Shown: positions 42,901-52,557 of the stretch, piece after piece
How positions within the stretch are numbered: the stretch's first letter is position 1
Layout: every line of letters begins with the position of its first letter
DNA from: Leucobacter musarum subsp. musarum
GTDB taxonomy: Bacteria > Actinomycetota > Actinomycetes > Actinomycetales > Microbacteriaceae
Length of the DNA stretch: 64,000 nucleotides
Direction: 5' to 3'
NCBI RefSeq assembly: GCF_001273845.1
Contig: NZ_JHBW01000067.1
Coordinates: 62,001-126,000 of the forward strand
The notes under the pieces: model-generated
Seen by the model: the letters and a program-made list of their open reading frames with translations, nothing else
Databases searched by the model: none
Told to the model about the DNA's origin: nothing
Position numbers and translations under genes: made by a program

Positions 42901-43849
42901 GGCGATACGCCGCGTCGAGCTGACGCTTCGCCGGCTCATTGCCGCAGACGGCAGCGAGCACGGGCGAGGTGAGGTCTTTGGCGTCGGCCGCCATCGACTG
43001 ACCGACGTTGTGGAACGACGAGACGACGAGCCGCGGTTGCACGACGAACCCCGGCACACCCGCGGCCATCTGACGCAGTCGATCGATGACGGGCTGCGGC
43101 TTGAAGACGCCTTCCGACTGCGACAACTCGATCAGTGCGCGGGCGTCGACGTTGATGCCGAACTGCTCGCGCATGACGCGAATCAGCTCGGAGTTCACGA
43201 CGGGGAACTGCTTGAGTTTGAGCTCGAAGTCGCGACCGTATCGACGAATGGCGAGGGGGCGCAGCAGAATCGGGGCGCAGAAGTCTTCGCCCTCGAAGTT
43301 CCACTTCGCGATGCCGACGCCGAGGTTCGTGGTCTCGAGACCGCGCACGGTGCGCATCTCGATCGCCTTGTCGGTCACGCGGCCCGCGGCGGCGCGAGCG
43401 TGACGCAGCGCCAAGTCGTCGCGAATCAACGCGGAAAGCAGAATCTTGTTGCCCGTGATGAACTGGGGCAGCCCGCCGGGGTGCGTCGTCGACAGCTCGA
43501 TGCGGTTCGCCGTCTCGTCTTCGAAGTGCAGCAGCGGGTTGCGCCCGCCGATACTCGCGAGCTCGCGTCGCCATTCGGCGTGCTCGTCGGCGTACGAATC
43601 GACGAGCGACACCGGGCCGACGGGCTGCGATGCGAGAACGTCTGAGGGCTGGGGCTGAGCTTTCGGGACCGTGGCCAGCGCGCCTTCGCTGCGCGGCTGC
43701 ACCGCGGCAGTGCCGGCGTCGGGCGACGAACTGTTGCGTGCTGCGTCGGCCGACGCGTCATCGGCGCCGTTCGCGCGCGCTGCCGTGGACTCGGCGCTTC
43801 CCGCGCCGCGTCCCTTTTCAGGTCGCCGTAACCGATCTACACTCCACAC
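39980..43849 (-). CDS. DUF4011/SF1-helicase-like protein with degenerate ATPase motifs
   Basis: 1289 aa. A disordered N-terminus (1-75) precedes a DUF4011-like domain (RRELASIGGRNPLLHFED). The SF1 helicase core follows, but the P-loop reads LPGTGGTQT near residue 358 where active relatives have PGTGKTQT, and the Walker B region (LVVDAGATTLAENLG, about 880) lacks the D-E pair. Later helicase segments survive: FGDTMTQTP, LTRSYRAGGEDLTNL, LAVAMTRARRAMTIV. The C-terminus (RLRPAVLRRLGWHYHRVQS) resembles the Vsr/DUF559-like nuclease end of this family. Likely binds nucleic acid or protein but cannot hydrolyse ATP normally (inference). Confidence 0.75.
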   Translation of the reverse strand: MWSVDRLRRPEKGRGAGSAESTAARANGADDASADAARNSSSPDAGTAAVQPRSEGALATVPKAQPQPSDVLASQPVGPVSLVDSYADEHAEWRRELASIGGRNPLLHFEDETANRIELSTTHPGGLPQFITGNKILLSALIRDDLALRHARAAAGRVTDKAIEMRTVRGLETTNLGVGIAKWNFEGEDFCAPILLRPLAIRRYGRDFELKLKQFPVVNSELIRVMREQFGINVDARALIELSQSEGVFKPQPVIDRLRQMAAGVPGFVVQPRLVVSSFHNVGQSMAADAKDLTSPVLAAVCGNEPAKRQLDAAYRPVSATPPDDRSPDTDRALYDADAEQDDVLAQIDAGHSLVVHTLPGTGGTQTVVNALGNLVRAGKRVLVVSPRRATLDGITHRLARVGLAGLSVSPRRLRRNLVESISRNENARGEQLRDVDEALTRLRGVLLDYQSALAEPDQRFGVSPLEALRTLTTLSLDEHPPTTTVRLDDQALGQLTLDRSAVAESLTEVARLGQFQYGPEDSPWYGVSFATTEEARTAYGTAVDLAESQLPRLISMSNELVGQTSMRPYETIAELGIYLRLLMGIQETLDRFTPAVYDRSLTEVIAAHAPRGDEMSTANKRRLRKLAREYVRPGVHISDMYSRLVQIQQQRVLWQRYTTVVGARPEVPLGISDVVVAYQSAYQDLDGLDRVLGTTTDASRLKNQSLAQLASRVSDLARESEVLQNIQERTTIVEQMRAAHLEPLLEDLSARHVPAEDVAAELELAWWQSVLERMLQSNPALLSANTSVVDRLEADFRLVDDAHSGANGALLAASLADAWRVAVLDHKQEALAMREALRSGYVSPISLAQRAPHLLGVLAPVWTMSPYEVAMLPDSMRFDVALVVDAGATTLAENLGAIRRADQVVAFGDTMTQTPSHFEISVCADAGADRGADDADALHQRSAFAQLGAVLPTLTLTRSYRAGGEDLTNLVNTRFYDGAIHSLPWAGSFLGHSSLTYEFVRGGQGLPDQQTGAVESTDAEVERVVQLVLEHASDRSSESLMVITASERHAVRVYQSVLQAFSKFPQYRDFLLGERAEPFAVLTLEQATAQSRDRVIFSIGFGRTPHGRVLSNFGGLGRPGGERLLAVAMTRARRAMTIVSCFKPEDLDRNRLKHGVVELAELLGFEHPEPEAPALPAERDPMLGELADRLTALGLTVAMDYRGAIPLVASLGERAIAIDLDLGAAGEYRGDSLRDTLRLRPAVLRRLGWHYHRVQSFDLFADPDEVALRIARIVGYDAGESATASEVG

Positions 43850-43866
43850 ACCGCCACCCTAGGCCG

Positions 43867-43900
43867 AACTCCGGGGAATCGGCGCTGATTCCCCGGAGTT
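43867..43900 (-). terminator. Terminator after uracil permease gene
   Basis: AACTCCGGGGAATC (43867-43880) and GATTCCCCGGAGTT (43887-43900): perfect 14-base stem with a 6-base loop, 63 bases beyond the permease stop. Confidence 0.85.
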
Positions 43901-43963
43901 TCGCGGCGCGCCGCGTGCCTTCGGTGCGAATGCTCAGCCCCGCATCGACCGAGGCAGGGACGG

Positions 43964-45304
43964 TCAGTCGCGGGTGTTGCCGGTCACCACCGGATCGACG
44001 ACCTGCACCTCGCCGCCGCGCAGCTTCGCGAGCCCGCGCATCACGTGGTACACGAGCACCGCGGCGATCGTGCCGAGCGCGATGCCGTTGAAGACGACCG
44101 ACCCGATCTGCAGACCGAAGTCCGCGATGCCCACGATCAGCGGCACCGCCGCAGAGAACTGGTTGATCGGCTTGGAGAAGTCGACCTTGTTGTCGATCCA
44201 GATCTTCACACCGATGAGGCCGATGAGGCCGTACAACGCAACCGTGACGCCGGCGAGCACACCCGCGGGCACCGAGAAGATGATCTCGCCGACCTTCGGG
44301 GAGAAGCTGAGCAGCACGGCGAAGATGCCGGCCACCCAGTACGCCGCCGTCGAGTAGACGCGAGTCGCGGCCATGACGCCGATGTTCTCGCCGTACGTGG
44401 TTGTGCCCGATCCGCCGCCGAAGCCGGCCAGCATCGTCGATACACCGTCGGCGAGCAGCGCCCGCCCCGTGACGGGGTCGAGGTCGCGGTTCACCATGAG
44501 CCCGACGCTCTTCACGTGGCCGACGTTCTCGGCGATGAGCACGAGCACGACCGGCAGGAACGCGGGCAGCAGCCCCCACAGCGTCGGGTCAGCGAACGGG
44601 TTGCCGACGGCGTGGAACGACGGCAAGCCGATCCACGCGGCGTCGCCCACCTTCGAGAAGTCGACCTCGCCCATGAGTGCCGCAGCGATGTAGCCGACGA
44701 CCATGCCGAGCACGATCGACAGGCGGCCGACGAGCCCGCGGAACAGCACCGTGATGAGCAGCACCGCGGTGATAGTGATGAGCGCGACCCAGCCCGAGAG
44801 CTCCGTCGCATTCCAGTTGTTCTTGACCGCGGGCGCGAGGTTGAAGCCGATCAGCGCGACGATGGCGCCCATGACGACCGGCGGCATGAGGGCGTTGATC
44901 CACCCCGTGCCGAAGCGGTTGACGATGAGGCCGACGATCGCCATGAGCACGCCGATCGCCAGGATGCCGAACGAGGCGCGGCCGAGATCGGGGTTCTCAG
45001 GATCACCGCCCGCCGTCGCCGCCATGATCGGGGCGATAAAGGCGAACGAGGAGCCGAGATAGCTCGGCAGGCGGTTGCCCGTAATCAGCAGGAAGAGCAG
45101 CGTGCCGAGACCCGAGAAGAACAGCGTCGCGGTCGGGCTGAAGCCGGTGAGCAGCGGCACGAGGAACGTCGCACCGAACATGGCCACCACGTGCTGGGCG
45201 CCAAAGCCGATCGTGCGGAGCCAGCTGAGCCGCTCCTCAGGGAGCACGATCGCGTCGGGCGCGACGTGCGTCCCGTCTCCGTGCTGCTTCCAGGTCAATG
45301 CCAT
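43964..45304 (-). CDS. uraA: NCS2 uracil/xanthine permease
   Basis: 446 aa from ATG 45304 (AAGGAG ribosome binding site). About 14 helices of the UraA fold. AQHVVAMFGATFLVPLLTGF opens the protein, the substrate segment GTTTYGENIGVMAATRVYST has the uracil-type T-Y-G-E-N-I-G, and GLIGLIGVKIWIDNKVDF follows. Proton-driven uptake of uracil or a related base. Stand-alone gene with its own terminator. Confidence 0.92.
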   Translation of the reverse strand: MALTWKQHGDGTHVAPDAIVLPEERLSWLRTIGFGAQHVVAMFGATFLVPLLTGFSPTATLFFSGLGTLLFLLITGNRLPSYLGSSFAFIAPIMAATAGGDPENPDLGRASFGILAIGVLMAIVGLIVNRFGTGWINALMPPVVMGAIVALIGFNLAPAVKNNWNATELSGWVALITITAVLLITVLFRGLVGRLSIVLGMVVGYIAAALMGEVDFSKVGDAAWIGLPSFHAVGNPFADPTLWGLLPAFLPVVLVLIAENVGHVKSVGLMVNRDLDPVTGRALLADGVSTMLAGFGGGSGTTTYGENIGVMAATRVYSTAAYWVAGIFAVLLSFSPKVGEIIFSVPAGVLAGVTVALYGLIGLIGVKIWIDNKVDFSKPINQFSAAVPLIVGIADFGLQIGSVVFNGIALGTIAAVLVYHVMRGLAKLRGGEVQVVDPVVTGNTRD

Positions 45305-45404
45305 CGCGGGCTCCTTCGGGGTGCCGGATCGCAAGGAGCCGTACGGCCACCCCTTCGAGCGCACAGCCAATCTCACATCTTAGCGCTCAGCTGACGCTCA
45401 GGAA

Positions 45405-45785
45405 TCACTCCCCCGCGACGTACACCTTGCGAATGTGATCTGGCACCGTCCAGCGTGTGCGGGTGCCCGCGACCAAGCGCATCACGTCGCCGGCGGCGAC
45501 CTCGACAACGCTTCCGACTTCCTCGGGCGCACCCGGCACCTCGAGCAGCTCGATGTGCGCCCCGCCGCTCAGCACGATGAAGATCTCGTCGACTTCAGTG
45601 TCGGTGACGGTGCCGTCGCGCAGCTCCCAGATGCCCAGTTCTGCACCGCCGACGGCGCCGAGCTCGGCGATGCCCTGCACGGGAGCGCCCGACACCACGT
45701 CCGTCGGGTCGACCGCTTCGAGTTCCACCTCGACCCGCGTCCCCGGCACCGCGGCATTGCGCCCGCCGGGCAGCAGGGCGCTCAC
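45405..45785 (-). CDS. Cupin-domain protein (DUF861-like)
   Basis: 126 aa from GTG 45785, overlapping the oxidase stop (GTGA). Cupin_3 pattern: GIWELRDGTVTDTEVDEIFI, VLSGGAHIELLE and AAGDVMRLVAGTRTRWTVPD. The metal His residues of classic cupins are largely absent. Paired with the amine oxidase, as in polyamine/ethanolamine catabolic loci of the puu type. Confidence 0.85.
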   Translation of the reverse strand: MSALLPGGRNAAVPGTRVEVELEAVDPTDVVSGAPVQGIAELGAVGGAELGIWELRDGTVTDTEVDEIFIVLSGGAHIELLEVPGAPEEVGSVVEVAAGDVMRLVAGTRTRWTVPDHIRKVYVAGE

Positions 45786-47206
45786 GAGTCGAACCCGAAT
45801 CCGACGGCGTCCATGGCCTTCAAGAAGAAGTTGCGCTTGCCCCCGTTGTGATCCGCGCGATCAAACGACCAGCGGAACATGTTGACCCCGATCGACGCAG
45901 CGGGCTCGGGCGGGAACGGCAGCGGCATCTGCTGCACCATCTGCAGCTGCGTGCGCTCCGTGGTGCGGCCCTCGAACCGGTCGACCATTACATCGGCTGC
46001 GAAGTGCGTCGCCCCGACCCCGAGACCGGTGAACCCCGACACGTACTGCACCCGGCCACCGTGGGCCTGCCCGAAGAACGCGCAGAACCGTGTGCTTGAG
46101 TCGATGACTCCCGCCCAACGGTGCGAGAACTTCACCCCTTCGAGCTGCGGGAACGTCGTGAAGAAGTGGCTCGCCAGCTTGCGGTGGCTCTCCATCCGAT
46201 CCTCGTACTCGCGCTTGATGCGCCCGCCTGCGTGGTACACCGCGTCGTAGCCGCCCCAGAGAATGCGGTTGTCTTTCGTGAGCCGCGAGTAGTGGAACTG
46301 ATTCGCGAGGTCAGACAGCCCCTCGCGTCCTTCCCACCCGATCGACGCCAGCTGCTCATCGGTCAGCGGTTCGGTCATCAGCACGTAGTCGTACACCGGG
46401 ATGGTGTGAAACCGGTACCGCTTGAGCAGCGACGGGAAGACGTTGGTGCAGAGCGCGACGCGCTCAGCGGTCACCGTGCTGCCGTTCGCGACGGTGAGGC
46501 GAATCGGAGACTCGGCCGAACCCTCGAGATTCTTCACCGGCGAGCCCTCGTAGATCTCGACGCCGATCTCCGCGGCGTGCCGGGCGAGCTCGAGCGCGAG
46601 CTTCGCCGGGTGCACATTCGCATTCTCGGACGGCGAGAACTCGCCGCCGAGGAAGGTCGGCGAGGCAATGCGCGCCTGCACCGCGTCACGATCGAGCGTG
46701 ACGACGTGCTCGTCTTCGCTCTCGCCCAACCAGTCGACCTGATAGGCCTCGTTCGCCACGGAGAGGGCTCCATTGCGCTCGAAATCGACGTCGAGCCCGT
46801 GCTCGCTGATGAATGCTTCGATCGCGTCAAGGTTCTCGTACCCGAGACGGCGCAGCGTGCCGGTCTCGTCAGGCCAGCGCGACTCGGCGTTCGGTTCGCC
46901 GTGCGTAATGCTCGCCTCGCAGAATCCGCCGTTGCGGCCCGACGCCGCCCAGCCCACGCGCACGGCTTCGATGAGCACCACACGGCGCTCCGGGTGCTCG
47001 GTCTTCAGCTTGATCGCCGTCCACAACCCGGCGAACCCTCCACCGACGACCGCGTCGTCGACTCGCTGCTCCCCGCTGAGCTCGGGGTGATGCGGTGCCT
47101 GGTGCTCGACATCGTCGGTCCAAAAGCAGGAGAAACGGGTGTCGGCGAGCGACGCATCGATCACGTGCTCGTCGGGTCGATGGGTTTCGAAAATAGTGGG
47201 GTGCAT
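45782..47206 (-). CDS. FAD-dependent amine/amino-acid oxidase (PuuB-like)
   Basis: 474 aa from ATG 47206. DAO fold: FAD motif DDAVVGGGFAGLWTAIKL, then VGWAASGRNGGFCEA (flavin-contact segment typical of gamma-glutamylputrescine oxidase), C-terminal HRWAGVIDSSTRFCAFFGQA and YVSGFTGLGVGATHFAADVM. Oxidises a secondary or primary amine with O2, giving H2O2 and an aldehyde. Coupled to a cupin gene. PuuB is the closest named type, but the substrate is unproven. Confidence 0.88.
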   Translation of the reverse strand: MHPTIFETHRPDEHVIDASLADTRFSCFWTDDVEHQAPHHPELSGEQRVDDAVVGGGFAGLWTAIKLKTEHPERRVVLIEAVRVGWAASGRNGGFCEASITHGEPNAESRWPDETGTLRRLGYENLDAIEAFISEHGLDVDFERNGALSVANEAYQVDWLGESEDEHVVTLDRDAVQARIASPTFLGGEFSPSENANVHPAKLALELARHAAEIGVEIYEGSPVKNLEGSAESPIRLTVANGSTVTAERVALCTNVFPSLLKRYRFHTIPVYDYVLMTEPLTDEQLASIGWEGREGLSDLANQFHYSRLTKDNRILWGGYDAVYHAGGRIKREYEDRMESHRKLASHFFTTFPQLEGVKFSHRWAGVIDSSTRFCAFFGQAHGGRVQYVSGFTGLGVGATHFAADVMVDRFEGRTTERTQLQMVQQMPLPFPPEPAASIGVNMFRWSFDRADHNGGKRNFFLKAMDAVGFGFDS

Positions 47207-47375
47207 GTCGTCCTCGTCGTCGATGTCCGATTCGATCCTTGCACATTGCTCGGATTCTGTACATGGATCCAGTCGGTCAGATGACACGAAAACACGCACT
47301 TTTCAGGCAATGTGAGCGGAATCCACCACTTCAGCCCCGATTTACGTGCGGAATCAGCACCGTCACGTGACGCCG

Positions 47376-47612
47376 CTAGCGTTCGTCGGCAGGCGGTTTC
47401 ATGATGGCGCCGGTCGCGAGCCCCATGGCCAGACCGGCGGGCAGCCACAGCCAGAACTGCGTCAGCGCGCCCAGCACCACACCCATGATTGCCCCGATGA
47501 CGAGGCCGACGATGATCTGCTTGCGCCGCGCTCGGGGCGAGGGCGGCTCGGAGTCGCCCGGCGAGCGCTTGCCCGCGCCTCGAGGCGTGCGGGGCGGAGG
47601 GGTCGGGCTCAA
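47376..47612 (-). CDS. Small Gly-zipper membrane protein
   Basis: 78 aa. A Pro/Arg-rich cytoplasmic start, then two hydrophobic segments with Gly-zipper spacing (VGLVIGAIMGVVLGALTQF, LPAGLAMGLATGAIMKPP). Starts at TTG 47612, overlapping the CYTH gene stop (TTGA), hence coupled. Function unknown. Confidence 0.6.
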   Translation of the reverse strand: MSPTPPPRTPRGAGKRSPGDSEPPSPRARRKQIIVGLVIGAIMGVVLGALTQFWLWLPAGLAMGLATGAIMKPPADER

Positions 47613-48358
47613 CGGGATGCTCCTTCTTCGGCGTCCGAGGACGATGGGATGAGTCCTGCCGCGCGCGCTGCGGCGCGGTCGGCACGGTCGAGGTCTTCGA
47701 GCGCAGCGATCTGCGACGCGTCGGCACCGTGCGCGCGAGCCATCGAGATCAGCGCTCCGGTCGCACGCGCGATCTTCGCGAGGCTGAGCGAGACTCGCGC
47801 TCCCGCGGCGAGCAGCACCGGCTCAACCGCGTCGAGCACTGCGGCGTCGGCGCCCGGAAGCACCTCCGCCTCCCACTCGCGCCACACCCGAGCGACATCG
47901 GCGACGCGATCGAGCGCTTCGACGCGATCGTCCGCCAGTTCGACGATTTCGGCCCCCGATTCATCGGAAAGCACCACGACCGCGCGTTCCGTGTTGAGCT
48001 CGGCGACCGGAACTACCGAACCTGCTGCCTCGCCGATGCGCGCCACAAGCTCCTCGCGCACCCCCGCCGGCATCTCATCGCTCAGCGGCCAGAAGAGCTC
48101 GCGCACACCATCGGAACCGCGCTGCTTGATGTGCCAGCCGGCATCCTTGCCCCCGTGCCGCACACGCATCGCCATGCCCCGGCTGGCGAGATCGCGCTCC
48201 GGAGAATCGAAGTAGATCGCCGCGAGTGCGTAGGTCACGGGCGCGGAAGCCGTCAGTCCGACTGCGGTGAAAGCCTCCGCTGCGGGCAGCGGCAGATCGG
48301 CGGCAACCTCGTACTTGCGCTCGACCTCGAGCGACTCCTGACCGGCTACGTGACTCAC
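47609..48358 (-). CDS. CYTH-domain protein
   Basis: 249 aa from ATG 48358. Begins with the ExExK signature (SLEVERKYEV) and continues with the triphosphate-tunnel strands (AAIYFDSPERDLASRGMAMR, VRHGGKDAGWHIKQRG, NTERAVVVLSDESG, EWEAEVL). Probably binds or hydrolyses triphosphate-containing substrates (inorganic triphosphate or cyclic nucleotide). A C-terminal helical extension of about 60 residues is Ala-rich. Cytoplasmic. Confidence 0.9.
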   Translation of the reverse strand: MSHVAGQESLEVERKYEVAADLPLPAAEAFTAVGLTASAPVTYALAAIYFDSPERDLASRGMAMRVRHGGKDAGWHIKQRGSDGVRELFWPLSDEMPAGVREELVARIGEAAGSVVPVAELNTERAVVVLSDESGAEIVELADDRVEALDRVADVARVWREWEAEVLPGADAAVLDAVEPVLLAAGARVSLSLAKIARATGALISMARAHGADASQIAALEDLDRADRAAARAAGLIPSSSDAEEGASR

Positions 48359-48367
48359 GCTGCCAGT

Positions 48368-49303
48368 CTATGACCCGTCGCTGGGCGGCGGCTCCCCCGC
48401 GCTCCCCTCGGCTCGCTCGTATTCCAGGCGACGGCGTTCGGCATCCGCGCCCGCCAGCCAGACGATCCCGGCACCCGCCGCGACGACCAGCACAATGCCG
48501 CCGACCGCGATCGGCGTGAGCAGCTGGTGTAGGAAGATCGCACCGACGATCGTGCCAACAACAGGGTCGAATGCGAAGAAGACGCCGAGCACCCTCGCGG
48601 AGGTGAGCTTGCCGGCGAGCGTATCGACGGTGAAGGCCAGTGCCGTGCCGAGCAGCGCTGACGCAACGAGCGGCAGCAGGTGCGGCGCCTGGATCAGCGG
48701 AATCGTGGGGACGGTGAACGGCAGAGTCAGGATCGCCGCGACCGCAACCGACAATGAGACTCCCGGCAGCCCGCCGCCCGACTGCCCGACGTGCGCGGCG
48801 AGCAGGGTGTACAGGCCGAAGGCGGTGCCCGCGAGCAGTCCGAACACGATGCCGAGCGGATCGAGCGGCCCGCCGAACCCCGCGACGAGCGCGACTCCGA
48901 GCAGCGCGACAACGGCGAGCAGCCCCTCGCGCAGGCGTCGCGAAGCGAGCAGCGCCACGGCGCACGGGCCGAGGAAGTCAAGCGTCGTCGCGATGCCCAG
49001 CGGCAACCGGTCGACGGCGAGGTAGAGCAGCGCATTCATCGAGGCCATCGCGATGCCGTACAGCACGATGCCCAGCCATTCGGCGCGCGTGCGGCCGCGC
49101 AGTTTCGGGCGGAAGATGATCAGGAGGAAGACCGCGGCGATCGCGAGACGCATCGAGCTCGTACCGAGCACCCCGAGCGGCTCGAACAGGCCGACCGCGA
49201 ACACGGCGGAGAGCTTCACGCCCGTCGCCCCGATCAGCACGAGGAACATCGCGCGAATGATGGCGCCCCGCGTGAAACGCTGCGCCGTCGAAGAACTGCT
49301 CAT
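48368..49303 (-). CDS. EamA/RhtA-like drug/metabolite exporter
   Basis: 311 aa with ten membrane helices in two EamA halves: IRAMFLVLIGATGVKLSAVF, EPLGVLGTSSMRLAIAAVFL, and second half SALLGTALAFTVDTLAGKL, FAFDPVVGTIVGAIFLHQLL. RhtA-like arrangement suggests efflux of amino acids or similar solutes. Polar C-tail. Ends 10 bases before the CYTH gene, so co-transcribed. Confidence 0.87.
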   Translation of the reverse strand: MSSSSTAQRFTRGAIIRAMFLVLIGATGVKLSAVFAVGLFEPLGVLGTSSMRLAIAAVFLLIIFRPKLRGRTRAEWLGIVLYGIAMASMNALLYLAVDRLPLGIATTLDFLGPCAVALLASRRLREGLLAVVALLGVALVAGFGGPLDPLGIVFGLLAGTAFGLYTLLAAHVGQSGGGLPGVSLSVAVAAILTLPFTVPTIPLIQAPHLLPLVASALLGTALAFTVDTLAGKLTSARVLGVFFAFDPVVGTIVGAIFLHQLLTPIAVGGIVLVVAAGAGIVWLAGADAERRRLEYERAEGSAGEPPPSDGS

Positions 49304-49343
49304 CAGGCCGAGCTTAGTGGGTGAGCGGGGCTACACTGGCCCG

Positions 49344-49898
49344 GTGGTCGAAGTGACGGAGGTACGCGCGGCGGCGGAACGCGCCGAAGCGGCGGCTCGC
49401 GACGCTGCCTCTCGACTCCATGACGCCGCAATCGCGCCGGAGGAGCTGGCGGAGTACGTGCCGTCGCGTCGAGGCTTCCTGCGGATGAAGCCCCCGACTA
49501 TGCGCCCCCTCGGCTCGGTCTGGCGACTCGGCGCGCTCCTGCTCGACGCGAATGGCGCACTTTTCGCACTCGGTCACGCCACCCGCGCCGCGGAGCGCGG
49601 CCGGCCGGGCTACCAGTCGGTCTCGCGCGAGGAGCGACGAGAGATCGCCGCGGCAGCGCTGCGCGGCGGCTACACGGCCGGCACCGAGGTGAACTACGAC
49701 GCCGTGCCGATCCCGCTTGACCCAGCGTCACCCGAGGCGATCCTCGCCCTCGCCTCCGAGCTGCCCGTCGGGTTCGACTCCGGCGAGGTGCGCGTGCGGT
49801 GGCGGGCCGGAGCCCCGCTCTCCGGGGCGCCGACCCTCGACGCGTTTCTGACCGAGCGGGTCGACCTGCTGATCGACCCGCCCTTCGCTCCGAGCTGA
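49344..49898 (+). CDS. Unrecognised 184-aa protein
   Basis: GTG 49344 follows TACACT by 6 bases (leaderless). The helical Ala/Glu N-terminus is followed by a mixed domain: SRRGFLRMKPPTMRPLGSVW, LGALLLDANGALFALGHATR, EERREIAAAALRGGYTAGTE. No signal peptide. Divergent from the EamA exporter. No family I can name. Confidence 0.7.
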   Translation: MVEVTEVRAAAERAEAAARDAASRLHDAAIAPEELAEYVPSRRGFLRMKPPTMRPLGSVWRLGALLLDANGALFALGHATRAAERGRPGYQSVSREERREIAAAALRGGYTAGTEVNYDAVPIPLDPASPEAILALASELPVGFDSGEVRVRWRAGAPLSGAPTLDAFLTERVDLLIDPPFAPS

Positions 49899-49904
49899 CC
49901 CCGG

Positions 49905-50831
<927 letters not shown>

Positions 50832-50848
50832 TCAAGTAGACTGGCCGC

Positions 50849-51415
50849 ATGTCCGAAACCGAAGTCCGAGAGCGCGTGGCGCGCGCAGCCGAAGGGTTGT
50901 ACTACGCGAAGGGCTACGCGGCCGTCGGAATGGACGAGCTGCGCAGCGCCGCCGGGGTATCGTTGCGCAAGCTCTACACCCTGTTTCCGTCGAAGAATGC
51001 TGTGGTCGCCGAAGTGCTCGACCGAAAGCATGCGGAGTGGGAGCGCGGGCTCTCGAACCGGGTGTCGCGGGCCGCACCCGACGCGCGATCGCGCCTGCTC
51101 GCCGTGTTCGACTACCTCGATGGCTGGTTCCGCGACCCGAGCTTCCACGGCTGCGCGTTCATCAACGCGTTCGGAGAGTTGAGCGGCACCGACGCCTCGG
51201 TCGCGCAGATCGTGCACGACCATAAGGCGTCGTTCCAGACCTATATGGCCGCACTCGTCGGCGACGCCGGTGGCACCCCGATGCTCGCGGCGCAGCTCTC
51301 GATTCTCGCGGAGGGTGCGCAGAGCACCGCGGCGATCAGCGGCGACCCTGCAGCCGCACGGCAAGCGCGCGCCGCAGCCGAAGTGCTCATCGCGCATGCG
51401 CTGGGCACCGACTGA
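50849..51415 (+). CDS. TetR-family repressor
   Basis: 188 aa from ATG 50849, 6 bases after TAGACT (leaderless). N-terminal TetR helix-turn-helix (EGLYYAKGYAAVGMDELRSA, AGVSLRKLYTLFPSKNAVV) and a C-terminal helical ligand domain (FHGCAFINAFGEL, typical of the TetR_C_33/LfrR-like groups). The operator over its own promoter implies autorepression together with control of the divergent hydrolase. Confidence 0.93.
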   Translation: MSETEVRERVARAAEGLYYAKGYAAVGMDELRSAAGVSLRKLYTLFPSKNAVVAEVLDRKHAEWERGLSNRVSRAAPDARSRLLAVFDYLDGWFRDPSFHGCAFINAFGELSGTDASVAQIVHDHKASFQTYMAALVGDAGGTPMLAAQLSILAEGAQSTAAISGDPAAARQARAAAEVLIAHALGTD

Positions 51416-51426
51416 CGCGTTCCGAC

Positions 51427-52416
51427 CTACTCGCAGTGGTGCGCGCGACCGTTGCGACGATACTCCGACGGGGTCAGTGCCGTGGTTTCACGGAAACCGC
51501 GATAGGCGGCATCGGTCGACCCGAAGCCGACCTGTTTCGCGATGACCTCGAATGTCTCCTCTGAACGCAACAGCTCAGCACGGAGCGCCTCGAGACGACG
51601 GGCGCGAATCGCCTGAGTGATCGTGCGGTTCTCCGAACTGAACAGTCGATGCAGGTATCGCACACTCACACGAAGCCGTTGCGCGATCTGCTCGACGCGC
51701 AGATCAACGGACGCGTACTCGCGCTCAATCATCGTGTAGACCCGTCGACGCATGAGCGTGTCTTCGGAGTCCGCCTCTGTCTCGCGGCCACGGGCGCGCA
51801 CCAGGCCGATCGCGATGTTGATCAGCGCCTGTGACAAGAGCTCGGCATCGACGGTGTGATCATCGGGTGTCTCTTGCGACAGGCCACGCAACACGCCGAT
51901 GAACGATTCGTTCAACGGCGATGAGGGGAGCACGCGCGCCCGGGTCACATCGACATCTCCCGGCGACATCTTGAGCAGCGGCACGGGCACGATGATGACG
52001 GAGAATTTCGCCGGTTCGCTGAGCGTCAAGCGGAACGGCTCAGTCATGGGCAGCACCACAAGCTCCCCGGCCTGAGCCCGGAACGATCCGTCGCGCGTCT
52101 CGAGATCGAGGTAGCCCTCGAGCACATAGTTCAACCGCACGACATCGCTGGGCTGCATCGCGATGCGACTCGGAGTCCGCTCGATGACGCACGGCGACAG
52201 GGTGAGTTCTTCGAACCCGACTTGTTCGAGAGGCACGGAGACAAGTCGGCCAGAGAAATGCGCGGGATCGAGCGCACGCCCGTTGGCGACAACGGCGAAG
52301 AGGTCCAAGCCTTCTTGACCGCTCAGTTCGTAGACGGTGCGCGTGCCGTGATCAGAGGCGTGCGTGATGCCGAGTGGTTGCAGGTCGGCTGAAACTGCTC
52401 GATTGTCGTCGGCCAT
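51427..52416 (-). CDS. AraC-family regulator
   Basis: 329 aa from ATG 52416. N-terminal AraC-binding-like cupin region (residues 15-200, VVRLNYVLEGYLDLETRDG, GELVVLPMTEPFRLTLSEP) and C-terminal helix-turn-helices (LRVEQIAQRLRVSVRYLHRL, FEVIAKQVGFGSTDAAYRGF). Similar in layout to NphR/FeaR-type activators of aromatic or amine catabolism. Convergent with tetR; its target is not obvious in the window. Confidence 0.88.
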   Translation of the reverse strand: MADDNRAVSADLQPLGITHASDHGTRTVYELSGQEGLDLFAVVANGRALDPAHFSGRLVSVPLEQVGFEELTLSPCVIERTPSRIAMQPSDVVRLNYVLEGYLDLETRDGSFRAQAGELVVLPMTEPFRLTLSEPAKFSVIIVPVPLLKMSPGDVDVTRARVLPSSPLNESFIGVLRGLSQETPDDHTVDAELLSQALINIAIGLVRARGRETEADSEDTLMRRRVYTMIEREYASVDLRVEQIAQRLRVSVRYLHRLFSSENRTITQAIRARRLEALRAELLRSEETFEVIAKQVGFGSTDAAYRGFRETTALTPSEYRRNGRAHHCE

Positions 52417-52557
52417 GCACTTCCCATCGCGATTCGTTGCACCGTTCGGCGCAGCCTGCGGAGAGTTCCGCGTGTCAGTAACACGCCACGGAGCCGGAAT
52501 CGTGACGCGCGGATGCGTGCCCAGCACTAGCGAGACCCAACACGCGAGGAATGAGCG

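Noticed and set aside
47207-47375. PuuR-type operator before the amine oxidase
   Set aside because: No clear palindrome could be found; naming a site would be guesswork.
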